Counted from the first letter of the stretch, positions 1 through 9,039 are shown. The stretch: DNA of 64,000 nt from Pollutimonas sp963706785 (GCA_963706785.1 CAVPNJ010000002.1:186001-250000); one strand, 5' to 3'. A program made the numbers and translations. The notes: generated by a model from the letters alone, not told the origin.

Positions 1-783
1 ATGGCCAATGCATTAACGTTTCCCGCACCGTCCGCTTCGGTTGGCGGCGTATCGAGTTCGTCAACGATACGTGCTCGCGCGGGACGACGCAAGGCGGAAA
101 GAACCGCCTGACCAGTCGATATCGCCCGCATTTCTTCGTCGGCGCTGGGTATGATCAGCCACGGAGCGTGTTCGCTATGCGTTAGCGAAATTCCCAAGGC
201 CCCAGCATCGCGCAGGCGTGCGAATTTTTTTCTTACTTTGATGTCTTCGGGTTGGACCTGCCAGGTCGTTTCCGGATTGGAAAGAAGCTTGTCTGTCCGC
301 TGTTTCTGAGCCTTTTGCGACAGGTGATACCACAGCTTGATAATTTGTACGCCGTCGTGCGAAAGCATGGTTTCGAATTGACGTATCACCTGTGAGTGCT
401 CTTGAATGACGGACTGATTTGGTTTCTTCTTCGCCGCTTCCTTAAATAGGGGCGAATACCATGACCCGAACACTATGCCGATTTTGCCTTCGCACGGCAA
501 TTTTTGCCAGTAGCGCCAAAAAAAAAGGATATTTCTTTTCTTCTGGTGTGGGTTCGCCGAAGGCGATGGTTCGGATATGGCGCGTATCCATCCACTCATT
601 CAGCAGGCTGATCGAAGCGCCTTTGCCTGCGCCGTCTATTCCGGCTATCACTATCAATAAAGACCGATCAGCCTTTTTCAGTCTTGCGTATTGCGCCTTG
701 AGCAGCGCCGTGCGCAGCTTGGCTTCCAGCGGCTTGGCTTGTGCTGCTGTAAGGCTGGGATCGGATTCCGCTGCGTCGAACAT
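1..783 (-). CDS. pap: Polyphosphate:AMP phosphotransferase (PPK2 family), partial, frameshifted
   Basis: Transfers phosphate from polyphosphate to AMP (cytosolic PPK2-type kinase). The first 88 residues contain a Walker A motif GIDGAGKG (residues 48-55) followed by the PPK2 segment LLNEWMDTRHI. The frame is lost in a run of nine A at 518-526 (nine T on the coding strand). Removing one base gives PFFWRYWQKLP and FGSWYSPL, typical PPK2 text, and the frame then stays open to the window edge. Only the N-terminal half of this two-domain protein is inside the window. The frameshift is more likely a homopolymer error than inactivation; phase variation is possible but less likely. It lies downstream of trpC on the same strand. 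Confidence 0.8.
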
Positions 784-812
784 GGCGTGGTCGAAAGTGG
801 TGGTGACGGCTA

Positions 813-1608
813 TTAGGCGCTAAAGAACAGCTCTTGAAGCGCGACGCCCGGCTCAGGCGCCCGCATGAAAGCTTCGCCAACCAGGAATGCATCGACCTGG
901 TGATCGTGCATGAGCTGAACGTCGTCAGGGGTCAAGATGCCGCTTTCAGTAATGATGCGTTTGCCTTCGGGAATGGCAGGAAGCAAGTCTAGCGTGGCCC
1001 GTAATGACGTTTCGAAGGTACGCAGGTTTCGATTGTTGATGCCCAATAGCGGTGTATCCATTTCGAGCGCAATATCGAGTTCTGCGCGATCATGAACCTC
1101 GACCAGTACGTCCATGCCAAGCTCGGTGGCAACGCCTTCGAATTCACGCAGTTGCTGCGGCGTAAGAGCCGCCACAATCAGCAGGATGCAGTCTGCACCG
1201 AGCGCGCGGGCATGCACGATCTGGTAAGGATCGATCATGAAGTCCTTGCGCAAAACCGGTAGCGTGCATGCCGCCCGGGCCTGACGCAGATAATCGTATG
1301 AGCCTTGGAAGAACGTAACATCGGTCAGTACCGAGAGGCAGGCTGCGCCATGCGCTGCGTACGAGGCGGCAATCTCGACGGGATTGAAGTTTTCGCGTGA
1401 TAACTCCCCGGGACGGCGACGCTTTCTTGATTTCCGCGATAACACCCGGTTTCCCCTGGGCTATCTTTTCTTCGATGGCGCGAGCGAAACCGCGAAGATC
1501 CTTGCGGCTTTTAGCCTCTCGCAGCACATCGGATTCGCTTCGCATTTGTCGCGCTGTGGCGACTTCGACCTTTTTGGTTGCCAAGATTTTTGCGAGGATG
1601 TCGTTCAT
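813..1608 (-). CDS. trpC: Indole-3-glycerol phosphate synthase, frameshifted in this sequence
   Basis: Converts CdRP to indole-3-glycerol phosphate in tryptophan synthesis. The N-terminal part carries the substrate-binding KKASPS motif (residues 61-66). After SRGVI the frame breaks near 1396-1401. The other frame resumes with ENFNPVEIAASYAAHGAACLSVLTD and continues through LRKDFMIDPYQI, ALGADCILLI, LVEVHD, GINNRNL and ITESGI to the stop. Removing one extra base restores a normal protein of about 264 residues. The start ATG overlaps the trpD stop by 4 bp, so translation is coupled. Last gene of trpEGDC. Confidence 0.9.
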
Positions 1609-2636
1609 GCGGTAAGCGTCCGGGTATAGGTGGTGAATTCGTCAAGCTTGGCACGTGCAGCGCCGCTGGCCAAGGAATCAAACGCCAGTTTCAGGCCTTC
1701 TTCGATACTGTTGGCTTTGTTCCCGGCATAGATGGCTAAACCTGCATTAAATCCAACAATATCACGAGCGGGGCCCTCTACATTATTAAGGGCTTCCATT
1801 ACCATTTTGGCTGACTCTTCCCGATTGTTGACCTTGATTGATCGATTAGACACCATTGCCATGCCAAAGTCTTCCGGATGTATTTCGTATTCGCGAACCT
1901 CTCCGTTTTTCAGCTCACCCACCAGAGTCGCCGCCCCTAAAGATGCTTCGTCCATACCGTCTTTACCATGCACGATCAGTACATGCTTGGAGCCAAGGCG
2001 TTGCAGTACGCGAACCTGGATTCCAACCAGGTCGGCATGAAAAACGCCCATAAGCTGATTGGCGGCATTCGCGGGATTGGTCAGCGGGCCAAGAATATTG
2101 AAAATAGTGCGGACGCCTAGTTCCTTGCGTACGGCGGCAACGTTTTTCATCGCGCCGTGGTGTGACGGTGCAAACATGAAGCCTATGCCGGTGCGTGAAA
2201 TGCAATCGGCCACTTGGTCGGGGCTTAAGGTGATGTTGATGCCGAGCGCTTCCAAGACGTCGGCGCTGCCAGATGATGACGATGCGCTGCGGCCGCCATG
2301 CTTTGCAATTTTGACGCCGGCGGATGCTGCTACGAACATGGCCGATGTCGAAATATTGAAGGTATTTGAGCCATCGCCACCCGTGCCGCACATGTCGAGC
2401 AAATCGTCGGGATCGGCCGTATGGACTGGTAATGCGAATTCGCGCATCACTTGAGCCGCCGCGGTGATCTCACCCACCGTTTCTTTCTTGACTCGCAGCC
2501 CCATGATCAGGGCGCTGGCCAGTTGTGGCGATACTTCGCCGCGCATCAGCATGCGCATCAGGTGAAGCATTTCGTCATGGAAGATTTCACGGTGCTCGAT
2601 GCAGCGTGACAGCGCTTCGGTAGGAGTAATGGTCAT
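1605..2636 (-). CDS. trpD: Anthranilate phosphoribosyltransferase
   Basis: Joins anthranilate and PRPP to phosphoribosylanthranilate. At 343 residues it has full family length. The PRPP/metal loop GTGGDGSNTFNIST begins at residue 84 and the KHGGR...SGSADVLEALG block at 112-132. Other family signatures are visible (FMFAPSHHGAMKNV, RTIFNILGPLTNPA). It lies 14 bp downstream of trpG and overlaps trpC by 4 bp in the same operon. Confidence 0.97.
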   Translation of the reverse strand: MTITPTEALSRCIEHREIFHDEMLHLMRMLMRGEVSPQLASALIMGLRVKKETVGEITAAAQVMREFALPVHTADPDDLLDMCGTGGDGSNTFNISTSAMFVAASAGVKIAKHGGRSASSSSGSADVLEALGINITLSPDQVADCISRTGIGFMFAPSHHGAMKNVAAVRKELGVRTIFNILGPLTNPANAANQLMGVFHADLVGIQVRVLQRLGSKHVLIVHGKDGMDEASLGAATLVGELKNGEVREYEIHPEDFGMAMVSNRSIKVNNREESAKMVMEALNNVEGPARDIVGFNAGLAIYAGNKANSIEEGLKLAFDSLASGAARAKLDEFTTYTRTLTA

Positions 2637-2650
2637 TACTATCCCTTACG

Positions 2651-3214
2651 TTAAATATTCAGGAAGTTCTTTAATAATGCATGCCCGTGCTCGCTAAGTA
2701 CGGATTCCGGGTGAAACTGAACGCCATACACCGGCAGGGTTTTGTGGCGCAAGCCCATGATTTCGCCGTCTGCGGTTTCAGCGGTGATCTCCAGGCAATC
2801 GGGCAGAGTATCCCGTTTTACGGCCAGGGAGTGGTAGCGCGTTACGGTAAACGGCGAGGGCAAATCGGTGAAGACGTCTGTGCCGGTGTGCGTAATATTA
2901 GACACCTTGCCATGCATGATCTGGCGGGCCCGCACGATGTCGCCGCCGTAGGCAGCACCTATAGCCTGATGGCCAAGGCACACACCAAGTAGGGGGACTT
3001 TTCCCGCAAAGTACTGGATCAGCTCCACAGAAATGCCGGCTTCGGCTGGAGAGCAAGGCCCAGGTGAAACACATATGCGTTCCGGCTTCATCGCAACGAT
3101 ATCAGCCACGCTGATTTGGTCGTTTCGGCGAACTTCAACGTGTTCGCCAAGCTCGCCAAAATACTGGACCAGGTTATAAGTAAACGAGTCGTAATTATCA
3201 AGCATCAATAGCAT
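2651..3214 (-). CDS. trpG: Anthranilate synthase component II (glutamine amidotransferase)
   Basis: Supplies ammonia from glutamine to TrpE. It is a class I glutamine amidotransferase of 187 residues with the nucleophile Cys79 in GVCLGHQAIG and the His168/Glu170 pair in HPES near the C-terminus. The N-terminal LDNYDSFTYNLVQYFGELG is typical of TrpG/PabA. It could also serve PABA synthesis, but its place directly after trpE makes TrpG the natural call. Confidence 0.96.
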   Translation of the reverse strand: MLLMLDNYDSFTYNLVQYFGELGEHVEVRRNDQISVADIVAMKPERICVSPGPCSPAEAGISVELIQYFAGKVPLLGVCLGHQAIGAAYGGDIVRARQIMHGKVSNITHTGTDVFTDLPSPFTVTRYHSLAVKRDTLPDCLEITAETADGEIMGLRHKTLPVYGVQFHPESVLSEHGHALLKNFLNI

Positions 3215-3244
3215 GATTTTCTCCTTGTGTTGATGCTTAGTGCG

Positions 3245-4765
3245 TCAGATGGGTTCGTCCAGGCCAAACTGCACCTGCTCAGCGGCCCGCAGTACGGCGC
3301 GTGCCTTGGCTTCAGTTTCTTGCCATTCTTTTTCGGGGTCGGAATCGGCCACAATGCCAGCTGCTGCCTGAACATAGAGCATGCCGTCCTTGATGATGCC
3401 GGTGCGTATTGCGATGGCGACGTCCATTTCGCCGCCGTAGCTCAAGTAGCCTGCAGCGCCTCCGTAGATGCCACGACGCACAGGCTCGAGTTCATCGATG
3501 ATTTCCATCGCACGCACTTTTGGTGCGCCAGTAAGGGTCCCGGCGGGGAAGGCAGCGCGCAAGACATCCATATTGCTCATGCCATCGTGCAGTTCGCCGC
3601 ACACGTTCGATACCAGGTGCATGACATGGGAATATTTTTCGATCGTCATGGTATCTGTTACCTTGACTGATCCAGTTTTGGCAACGCGGCCGACATCGTT
3701 GCGTGCGAGATCGATCAGCATGACATGTTCGGCGCGCTCTTTGGGATCGGCGGTCAATTCTTCGGCTAGAAGCGTATCTTCTTCTGGCGTGGCGCCGCGT
3801 TTGCGTGTGCCGGCCAGCGGACGAATCGTCACCATGGTTTTCTGCTTCCCGGCTTCATTGACGATTTCCTGGCGAACCAGAATTTCCGGCGAAGAACCTA
3901 CTACCTGGAAGTTATCGAAATTCCAGAAGTACATATAGGGAGAAGGATTCAAGGAGCGCAGCGACCGGTATAGCGACAGCGGCGAATCGCGATAAGGCTT
4001 GGTGATCACCTGCCCGATTTGTACTTGCATCAAGTCGCCCGATGCAATGTATTCTTTCGCCTTGAGTACTGCTTCGATATAGTCTTCTTTGGCGAAATCA
4101 CGCCGCGCCGTGGTTTGCATGCTGGCATAAGCGTAGGGAATGACCACGGGCGAGCGCAGCTTCTCGCGCAGTTCTTTCAGGCGACGCTTAGCCAGTGCAT
4201 AACTTTCCGCTTGTGCTGGATCAGCGTACACCATCAGGTAGGTGCGGCCGGCAAGATTGTCCACGATGACTAATTCGTCTATCTGCAGCAGCATGATGTC
4301 GGGAGTGCCTTCGTCTTGTCCGGCTGGAAAAGGCTTTACCGCGGGCCCCAGACGAGGTTCGATATTGCGTACTGCGTCGTAACCGAAGTATCCGGCCAGA
4401 CCGCCTGCGAATCGTGGCATCCCCGGTGGTATCGAAACCTTGAAGCGCTGCTGGAAGGACTCAATGAAAGCTAAAGGATCGCCTTCGTGCGTTTCAACCA
4501 CTTTGCCCAGTCGCAACACTTCGGTTGTCGCGCCTCTGGAGCGTATGACGGTTTTGGCAGGCAGGCCGATGAAGGAATATCGCCCGAAGCGCTCCCCTCC
4601 CACTACCGACTCAAGCAGGCAGCTGTTGCGTCCGCCTTCTGGGCCGTTGTGGGCCAGTTTCAGATAGATCGCAAGAGGGGTATCAAGGTCGGCATAGGTT
4701 TCCGCTATCAGGGGGATGCGGTTATAGCCCTGTGCGGCCAGAGCGTTGAATTCGATTTCCGTCAT
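3245..4765 (-). CDS. trpE: Anthranilate synthase component I
   Basis: Chorismate-utilising subunit that makes anthranilate, the first step of tryptophan synthesis. From the ATG at 4765 it is 506 residues, the usual length; an upstream in-frame TTG at 4804 would sit on the attenuator tail and is less likely. The LLES segment of the tryptophan feedback pocket is present (SCLLESVVGGERFGRYSF). The chorismate-binding domain carries IRPLAGTRKRG, DPKERAEHVMLIDLARNDVGR and GTLTGAPKVRAMEIIDELE. First structural gene of the operon, directly behind the leader/attenuator at 4803-4976. Confidence 0.97.
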   Translation of the reverse strand: MTEIEFNALAAQGYNRIPLIAETYADLDTPLAIYLKLAHNGPEGGRNSCLLESVVGGERFGRYSFIGLPAKTVIRSRGATTEVLRLGKVVETHEGDPLAFIESFQQRFKVSIPPGMPRFAGGLAGYFGYDAVRNIEPRLGPAVKPFPAGQDEGTPDIMLLQIDELVIVDNLAGRTYLMVYADPAQAESYALAKRRLKELREKLRSPVVIPYAYASMQTTARRDFAKEDYIEAVLKAKEYIASGDLMQVQIGQVITKPYRDSPLSLYRSLRSLNPSPYMYFWNFDNFQVVGSSPEILVRQEIVNEAGKQKTMVTIRPLAGTRKRGATPEEDTLLAEELTADPKERAEHVMLIDLARNDVGRVAKTGSVKVTDTMTIEKYSHVMHLVSNVCGELHDGMSNMDVLRAAFPAGTLTGAPKVRAMEIIDELEPVRRGIYGGAAGYLSYGGEMDVAIAIRTGIIKDGMLYVQAAAGIVADSDPEKEWQETEAKARAVLRAAEQVQFGLDEPI

Positions 4766-4802
4766 AGTGGTCTCTGTGAGGGGGTTACATAGAGGCCGGG
4801 AC

Positions 4803-4842
4803 AAAAATCAAGAAAGCCCGGCCATTATTCGGTTCCGGGCTT
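4803..4842 (-). terminator. Intrinsic terminator of the trp attenuator (stem 3:4)
   Basis: On the minus strand an 8-bp GC-rich stem AAGCCCGG/CCGGGCTT with a 13-nt loop is followed by the T-rich tail TCTTGATTTTTGT. It lies about 40 bp before the trpE start and after the leader peptide stop. It may also act as the terminator of gph-only transcripts. Confidence 0.8.
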
Positions 4843-4904
4843 CGCTTTTAGTAATGCTGACGGCACGTGAAGACGAGGTCTTTGATGCCGGGAGTGGATT
4901 ACCG

Positions 4905-4976
4905 CTACCCAGAACACAAACGCCACCAGCGCCAATTGGCGCAGGGCGTAGCGTAATAATAGGTGGTAGCGTTCAT
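4905..4976 (-). CDS. trpL: trp operon leader peptide, 23 codons, three Trp codons
   Basis: A short ORF that starts with ATG 15 bp after the gph stop. It reads Met-Asn-Ala, has three Tyr codons at 6-8 and Trp codons at 15, 17 and 18 (Trp-Arg-Trp-Trp), then stops with TAG. Such clustering of a rare amino acid directly before a terminator hairpin upstream of trpE is the hallmark of an attenuation leader peptide. The Shine-Dalgarno sequence is weak (AACAGAATC before the ATG). The peptide itself needs no function; ribosome position on the Trp codons is the signal. Confidence 0.82.
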   Translation of the reverse strand: MNATTYYYATPCANWRWWRLCSG

Positions 4977-4991
4977 GATTCTGTTGTTTGA

Positions 4992-5663
4992 TTAAATTCG
5001 TAGCGCCCATTGGGCGGCTTCATTAATAGACATCACTATATCATCTACTTCCAGAGTCCGCACGTCCATTCCTTCGTTATATCCGTATGGAACGGCCAGA
5101 ACGGCGATATTGGCGGCGCGTGCGGCAAGAGCATCATTGACCGAGTCGCCAATGGCCAGAGCGTTCTCCGGGTCGACGTTCAGTAGCCGACAGGCATGCA
5201 GCAGCGGCATGGGGTGAGGTTTTTTTTCGCTACAGGTGTCGCCGCAAACGATATGGTCAAAATAAGCTGCGATACCCGTGCGCTTTAACAAAGGAAGTGT
5301 GAATTCGGTCGGTTTGTTGGTGACGATGGCCATTTTGAGGCCCGCCTTCTGAAAGGCTTGCAGGCCATCAAGCGCTCCGGGGTATAGTTGCGCCAGGTCG
5401 CCGTTCAGCGCGTGATAATGTCGATTGAATATTTCCAGGCCAGCGGCCAGCTCGTTCGCATCGGGAACATTTCCGGTCAGGCTGTTTGAAAGGCTGCGCC
5501 GCACCAGGTTTTCGGTGCCTTTACCAACATAAGTGGAAATGACTTCAGTAGCCAAGGGTGCCATGCCCAATTCGTCCCGCATGGCGTTGGCGGCATTGGC
5601 CAAGTCGGGTATGGTGTCGAGCAGGGTGCCATCCAGGTCCAGGAGTACAGCATCAAAAGGCAT
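4992..5663 (-). CDS. gph: Phosphoglycolate phosphatase (HAD superfamily)
   Basis: Dephosphorylates 2-phosphoglycolate. The 223-residue protein has the HAD motif I DLDGTLLDT (nucleophile Asp in DLDGT near residue 9), motif II in AIVTNKP, the conserved Lys in CSEKKPHPMPLL, and motif III GDSVNDALAARAA. The neighbourhood (trpEGDC downstream) is the order seen in Bordetella relatives, where rpe usually sits directly upstream; here a c-di-GMP gene separates them. The trp leader begins 15 bp after its stop, so gph and the leader may be cotranscribed. Confidence 0.92.
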   Translation of the reverse strand: MPFDAVLLDLDGTLLDTIPDLANAANAMRDELGMAPLATEVISTYVGKGTENLVRRSLSNSLTGNVPDANELAAGLEIFNRHYHALNGDLAQLYPGALDGLQAFQKAGLKMAIVTNKPTEFTLPLLKRTGIAAYFDHIVCGDTCSEKKPHPMPLLHACRLLNVDPENALAIGDSVNDALAARAANIAVLAVPYGYNEGMDVRTLEVDDIVMSINEAAQWALRI

Positions 5664-5899
5664 CGGTGGTCTCGAAAAAACGTAGGGTGAAGTAAATAAC
5701 CAATTGTATGCCGGGCATCCAAAGCTCGGCCTCAGCCGACACTTTTTTGTAACATCGACCTGTTAATGTGTAACTTCGTCCCGGGCCAATTCATTCTTTT
5801 CTTGATTCGTGGTGAGTTTTGCCGGTATGTTCCTGCTGAGAAACTTTATCGCTGCTGCTGCATTGTTTGGCGAACCCGTTTTCAGGCGACTGTAAAACG

Positions 5900-7807
5900 A
5901 TGATGGCAAGGGTTCCTCCGGTCCACCAAATGATTGATAGAACGCAAATGATGGCAACACTGATACAGTGTAAGGTCGCAGGCTCGCCCGACGAGATGCA
6001 ACATAATGAGAGCGTGCAAATGCTGGCAAGTTTTCGCAAGGTATTGCAAGAGCAGACCTTGACTCCGTTATATCAACCTATAGTAGATTTGCATTCCGGA
6101 AAGTTCATCGGCTATGAAGGTCTTATACGCGGGCCGTCTGACTCCCCCTTGCATGCTCCAACCAGGCTTTTTAGCGTTGCCCGTTCTCATGGGCACACAA
6201 TAGAACTCGAACGTCTTTGCCGCAAAATCCATATCGATAAGTTCGTCTCGCTAGGCCTTGCCGGGAAGCTTTTCCTGAATATGAGCCCGGACGCATTGAT
6301 GCTGCATTCAGACGACATGAGTGCATCGTTGTTGTCTCCTCAAATTGTGGGGGTCGCGCCTGATAGCATTGTTATCGAACTAACCGAGTCTGAAGCAACC
6401 TCCGATTACTCATCGTTGCGCCAGGCGGCGTCAGATTACCGCGGCCTGGGCTTGCAGATCGCCATAGACGATCTTGGCGAAGGTTTTTCCAGTTTGCGTC
6501 TCTGGTCCGAACTTCGTCCCGAGTACGTAAAGGTAGATAAGTATTTTGTGCAGGGCATCGACAGCGACGCAGTCAAACGTCAGTTTGTGCGCTCTATTTG
6601 CGAAATCGCGCAACAATCTAAATCAACGGTGATCGCTGAAGGAATTGAGACCGAGGCAGAGCTGGACGCGGTGCGCAATCTGGGCATCCAATACGGTCAA
6701 GGTTATTTGTTGGGACGACCGTCCATTAAACCTGGAAGCGCATTGCCACAGGAAACGCAGCGCTTGCTGACTCCCGAACCTGCGGCCAAACGCCCTTTTG
6801 CTGAGTCTTATAAAGGTATGGGAACGGCTCGCAAGATACTTCGAACAGTACCTGCCGTGGCCGATTACACCCTTACTAATGATGTTTACGATATTTTTAA
6901 AAAGCAGCCCGAGCTGCAGGTGCTTGCGGTGCTGCATGAAGGCACACCAGTGGGTCTGATACACCGCTTGCGAATGCTGGACCGCTTGGCGCGCCCTTAT
7001 CATCGTGAACTTTATGGCAATAAGCCTTGCGATCAGTTTATTGAGAATTTGCCGCTTATTGTCGACCATAAAACCAGCTTGCAAGACTTAGGGCATTTGT
7101 TCACCGAGGCCAATCCGCACCACTTATCCGACGGTTTCATTATCACCGAGCAAGGCCGGTTCATTGGGGTGGGAACCGGCTTCGATCTGATACGCGAAAT
7201 TACGCAGATGCAGATCCATGCCGCTCGCTATGCGAATCCGCTGACGCAATTGCCCGGGAATGTGCCTATTAACGAACATATTGAAGCGCTGCTGCTAAGC
7301 GAAGAGCCCTTTGCCGTGTGCTATTGCGATCTTGACCACTTCAAGCCATTCAATGACCTGTATAGCTACCGCAAGGGGGACGAAGCGATACAGATAACGG
7401 CAGGTCTGCTGCGCCAGTATATTGACTCCAGCATCGATTTCGTCGGCCACATTGGGGGCGACGATTTCATCGTGGTGTTTAAAAGCGAAAACTGGCGCGA
7501 GCGCTGTCGGCAAATCCTGGATCAATTCAATGCATCAATGGCGCATCTGTACAGATCCGACCATTTAGCCGAAGGCGGCTACGTTACTGAGAATCGCCAG
7601 GGGATAGAGGTTTTTCATAGCCTGATCAGCATTTCTCTGGGGGTCGTTGAAGTTAATATGGCCTTGCCGTATTCCAGCCACCAGATCGCCGAATTTGCCG
7701 CTCTGGCCAAGACGGAAGCTAAAAAAATCCCGGGCAATTCGCTTTTTGTTGAGCGGCGCTCGCTTTTGGATGCGCCGCTTGCGCAGGCAAGGCCCCGGCT
7801 TCAGTAA
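5900..7807 (+). CDS. EAL-CBS-GGDEF c-di-GMP signalling protein
   Basis: A predicted c-di-GMP turnover protein of about 635 residues. The N-terminal EAL domain keeps the catalytic set: YEGLIRGP (the EAL Glu at about residue 73), LFLNMSPD, IELTESEA, AIDDLGEGFSSL (about 189-199), EYVKVDK and VIAEGIETEAE. A central stretch (about 300-430) looks like a CBS pair. The C-terminal GGDEF domain has NPLTQLPGNVPI, CDLDHFKPFND and an intact GGDDF site. Both activities may therefore be present, with the CBS pair as a possible nucleotide sensor. No signal peptide or membrane segment is seen, so it is likely cytosolic. The start is uncertain: an in-frame TTG lies at 5867 and later ATGs at 5948, 5996 and 6020. 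Confidence 0.85.
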   Translation: MMARVPPVHQMIDRTQMMATLIQCKVAGSPDEMQHNESVQMLASFRKVLQEQTLTPLYQPIVDLHSGKFIGYEGLIRGPSDSPLHAPTRLFSVARSHGHTIELERLCRKIHIDKFVSLGLAGKLFLNMSPDALMLHSDDMSASLLSPQIVGVAPDSIVIELTESEATSDYSSLRQAASDYRGLGLQIAIDDLGEGFSSLRLWSELRPEYVKVDKYFVQGIDSDAVKRQFVRSICEIAQQSKSTVIAEGIETEAELDAVRNLGIQYGQGYLLGRPSIKPGSALPQETQRLLTPEPAAKRPFAESYKGMGTARKILRTVPAVADYTLTNDVYDIFKKQPELQVLAVLHEGTPVGLIHRLRMLDRLARPYHRELYGNKPCDQFIENLPLIVDHKTSLQDLGHLFTEANPHHLSDGFIITEQGRFIGVGTGFDLIREITQMQIHAARYANPLTQLPGNVPINEHIEALLLSEEPFAVCYCDLDHFKPFNDLYSYRKGDEAIQITAGLLRQYIDSSIDFVGHIGGDDFIVVFKSENWRERCRQILDQFNASMAHLYRSDHLAEGGYVTENRQGIEVFHSLISISLGVVEVNMALPYSSHQIAEFAALAKTEAKKIPGNSLFVERRSLLDAPLAQARPRLQ

Positions 7808-7838
7808 TTCGATAGCCAGACCCTGCAAAGACACTTCG

Positions 7839-8540
7839 CTATACTGAAATAGATTCGCCCCGCACTATTTCAGCGCGCAAGGTATCGATTACGGTTTTGT
7901 AATCGGGCTTGCTGAATATGGCAGACCCTGCGACGAAGGTGTCGGCGCCGGCCGCTCGTATGTCGGCGATATTATCGACTTTTACCCCGCCATCGACCTC
8001 TATCGCTATGGGCTGACCCCCGGCCTGGGTCCACGCATCGATCTTACGGCGCGCGTGTCTTAGCTTGGGCAAGGTGGCGGGTATGAAGCTTTGGCCGCCG
8101 AATCCCGGGTTGACCGACATCAATAAGATGAGGTCTAGTTTATCCATGACGTAGTCCATCCAATCGAGCGATGTGGCGGGATTGAAAACCAGGCCGGCCT
8201 TGCAGCCGTGGTCCCTGATTAGGGAAAGCGTGCGGTCGGGATGACGTGACGCTTCCGGATGGAAAGTAATAATATTGGCGCCTGCCTTGGCAAATTGCGG
8301 GATAATGGCATCAACGGGTTCGACCATAAGGTGCACGTCGATGGGGGCGTCGGTATGCGGCCTCAGGGCTTCGCAAACCATGGGTCCCATTGTCAGATTG
8401 GGCACATAATGGTTGTCCATTACATCGAAGTGGATCCAGTCGGCCCCCCCGGCGACGACATTTTTCACTTCTTCGCCCAAGCGGGCAAAGTCAGCCGCCA
8501 GGAGGCTGGGGGCGATACGAACAGGTTGAGAAAATGGCAT
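7839..8540 (-). CDS. rpe: Ribulose-phosphate 3-epimerase
   Basis: Interconverts ribulose 5-phosphate and xylulose 5-phosphate. A 233-residue TIM barrel with the family signatures IAPSLLAADFARLGEEV, HFDVMDNHYVPNLTMGP, IDVHLMVEPVD, LMSVNPGFGGQSFIP and EVDGGVKVDNI. It faces the EAL-CBS-GGDEF gene convergently and diverges from apaG. Confidence 0.97.
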   Translation of the reverse strand: MPFSQPVRIAPSLLAADFARLGEEVKNVVAGGADWIHFDVMDNHYVPNLTMGPMVCEALRPHTDAPIDVHLMVEPVDAIIPQFAKAGANIITFHPEASRHPDRTLSLIRDHGCKAGLVFNPATSLDWMDYVMDKLDLILLMSVNPGFGGQSFIPATLPKLRHARRKIDAWTQAGGQPIAIEVDGGVKVDNIADIRAAGADTFVAGSAIFSKPDYKTVIDTLRAEIVRGESISV

Positions 8541-8645
8541 TGGAATAGATCAGTTGTTAGCGAAGGCCAAAGCAGCAAATATGCCATTATTGCAGGTTAA
8601 TGCTGACTTAAATACTGCAACTACTATTTAATTTGGAACCTGAAC

Positions 8646-9020
8646 ATGAAGCCTTACGACATAGCAGTAACCGTTACACCGCAATATTTGCCCGAGCAGT
8701 CCGAACCAAACGAACAGCAGTTTGTATTCGCTTATACCGTACGTATCACCAATAAAGGCGAACACGCCGCGCAAGTAATCAGCCGGCACTGGATCATCAC
8801 CGACGGCAAGCAGCATACTCAAGAAGTCCGCGGTCTGGGGGTGGTGGGGCAGCAGCCTTTGCTTGGCCCCGGTGAAACCTTCGAATACACCAGCGGCTGT
8901 CCTTTGCCCACACCTGTTGGTACCATGCGAGGGGTCTATCACTGTGTCGGTGAAAACGGTATTCCGTTCGAAGTGCCAATCCAGGAGTTCGTTCTTGCGA
9001 TGCCGCGTACACTGCATTAA
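8646..9020 (+). CDS. apaG: ApaG family protein
   Basis: A 124-residue protein of the ApaG (DUF525) family, an Ig-like beta sandwich linked to divalent cation tolerance but without a settled biochemical role. Family text includes FAYTVRITNKGEHAAQVISRHW, GLGVVGQQPLLGPGETFEYTSG and GTMRGVYHC. It has the usual length and lies 19 bp ahead of mltA. Confidence 0.95.
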   Translation: MKPYDIAVTVTPQYLPEQSEPNEQQFVFAYTVRITNKGEHAAQVISRHWIITDGKQHTQEVRGLGVVGQQPLLGPGETFEYTSGCPLPTPVGTMRGVYHCVGENGIPFEVPIQEFVLAMPRTLH

Positions 9021-9039
9021 TCCGTAGCCTGGTCATTCT

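Larger units (their letters stand above)
4803..4976 (-). promoter_or_regulatory. trp leader region with mutually exclusive hairpins (transcription attenuator)
   Basis: Three alternative pairings can be read in the leader RNA. The 1:2 stem pairs AUUACGCUAC (leader codons 7-10, at 4948-4957) with GUAGCGGUAAU (4898-4908, one bulged G). The 2:3 antiterminator pairs GUUCUGGGU (4907-4915) with GCCCGGAAC (4832-4840), with two G-U pairs. The 3:4 terminator pairs AAGCCCGG (4835-4842) with CCGGGCUU (4814-4821). Stems 2:3 and 3:4 share bases and exclude each other. An extra hairpin (CGGCAU/GUGCCG with AAGAC/GUCUU inside) lies between. A ribosome stalled at the Trp codons would mask region 1 and favour 2:3, so trpE would be read through under tryptophan starvation. 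The layout matches the enterobacterial trp mechanism; the working is inferred. Confidence 0.82.

Noticed and set aside
4825..5010. 61-aa minus ORF across the trp leader
   Set aside because: Another frame of the attenuator region; the 23-codon Trp-rich leader explains the sequence better.
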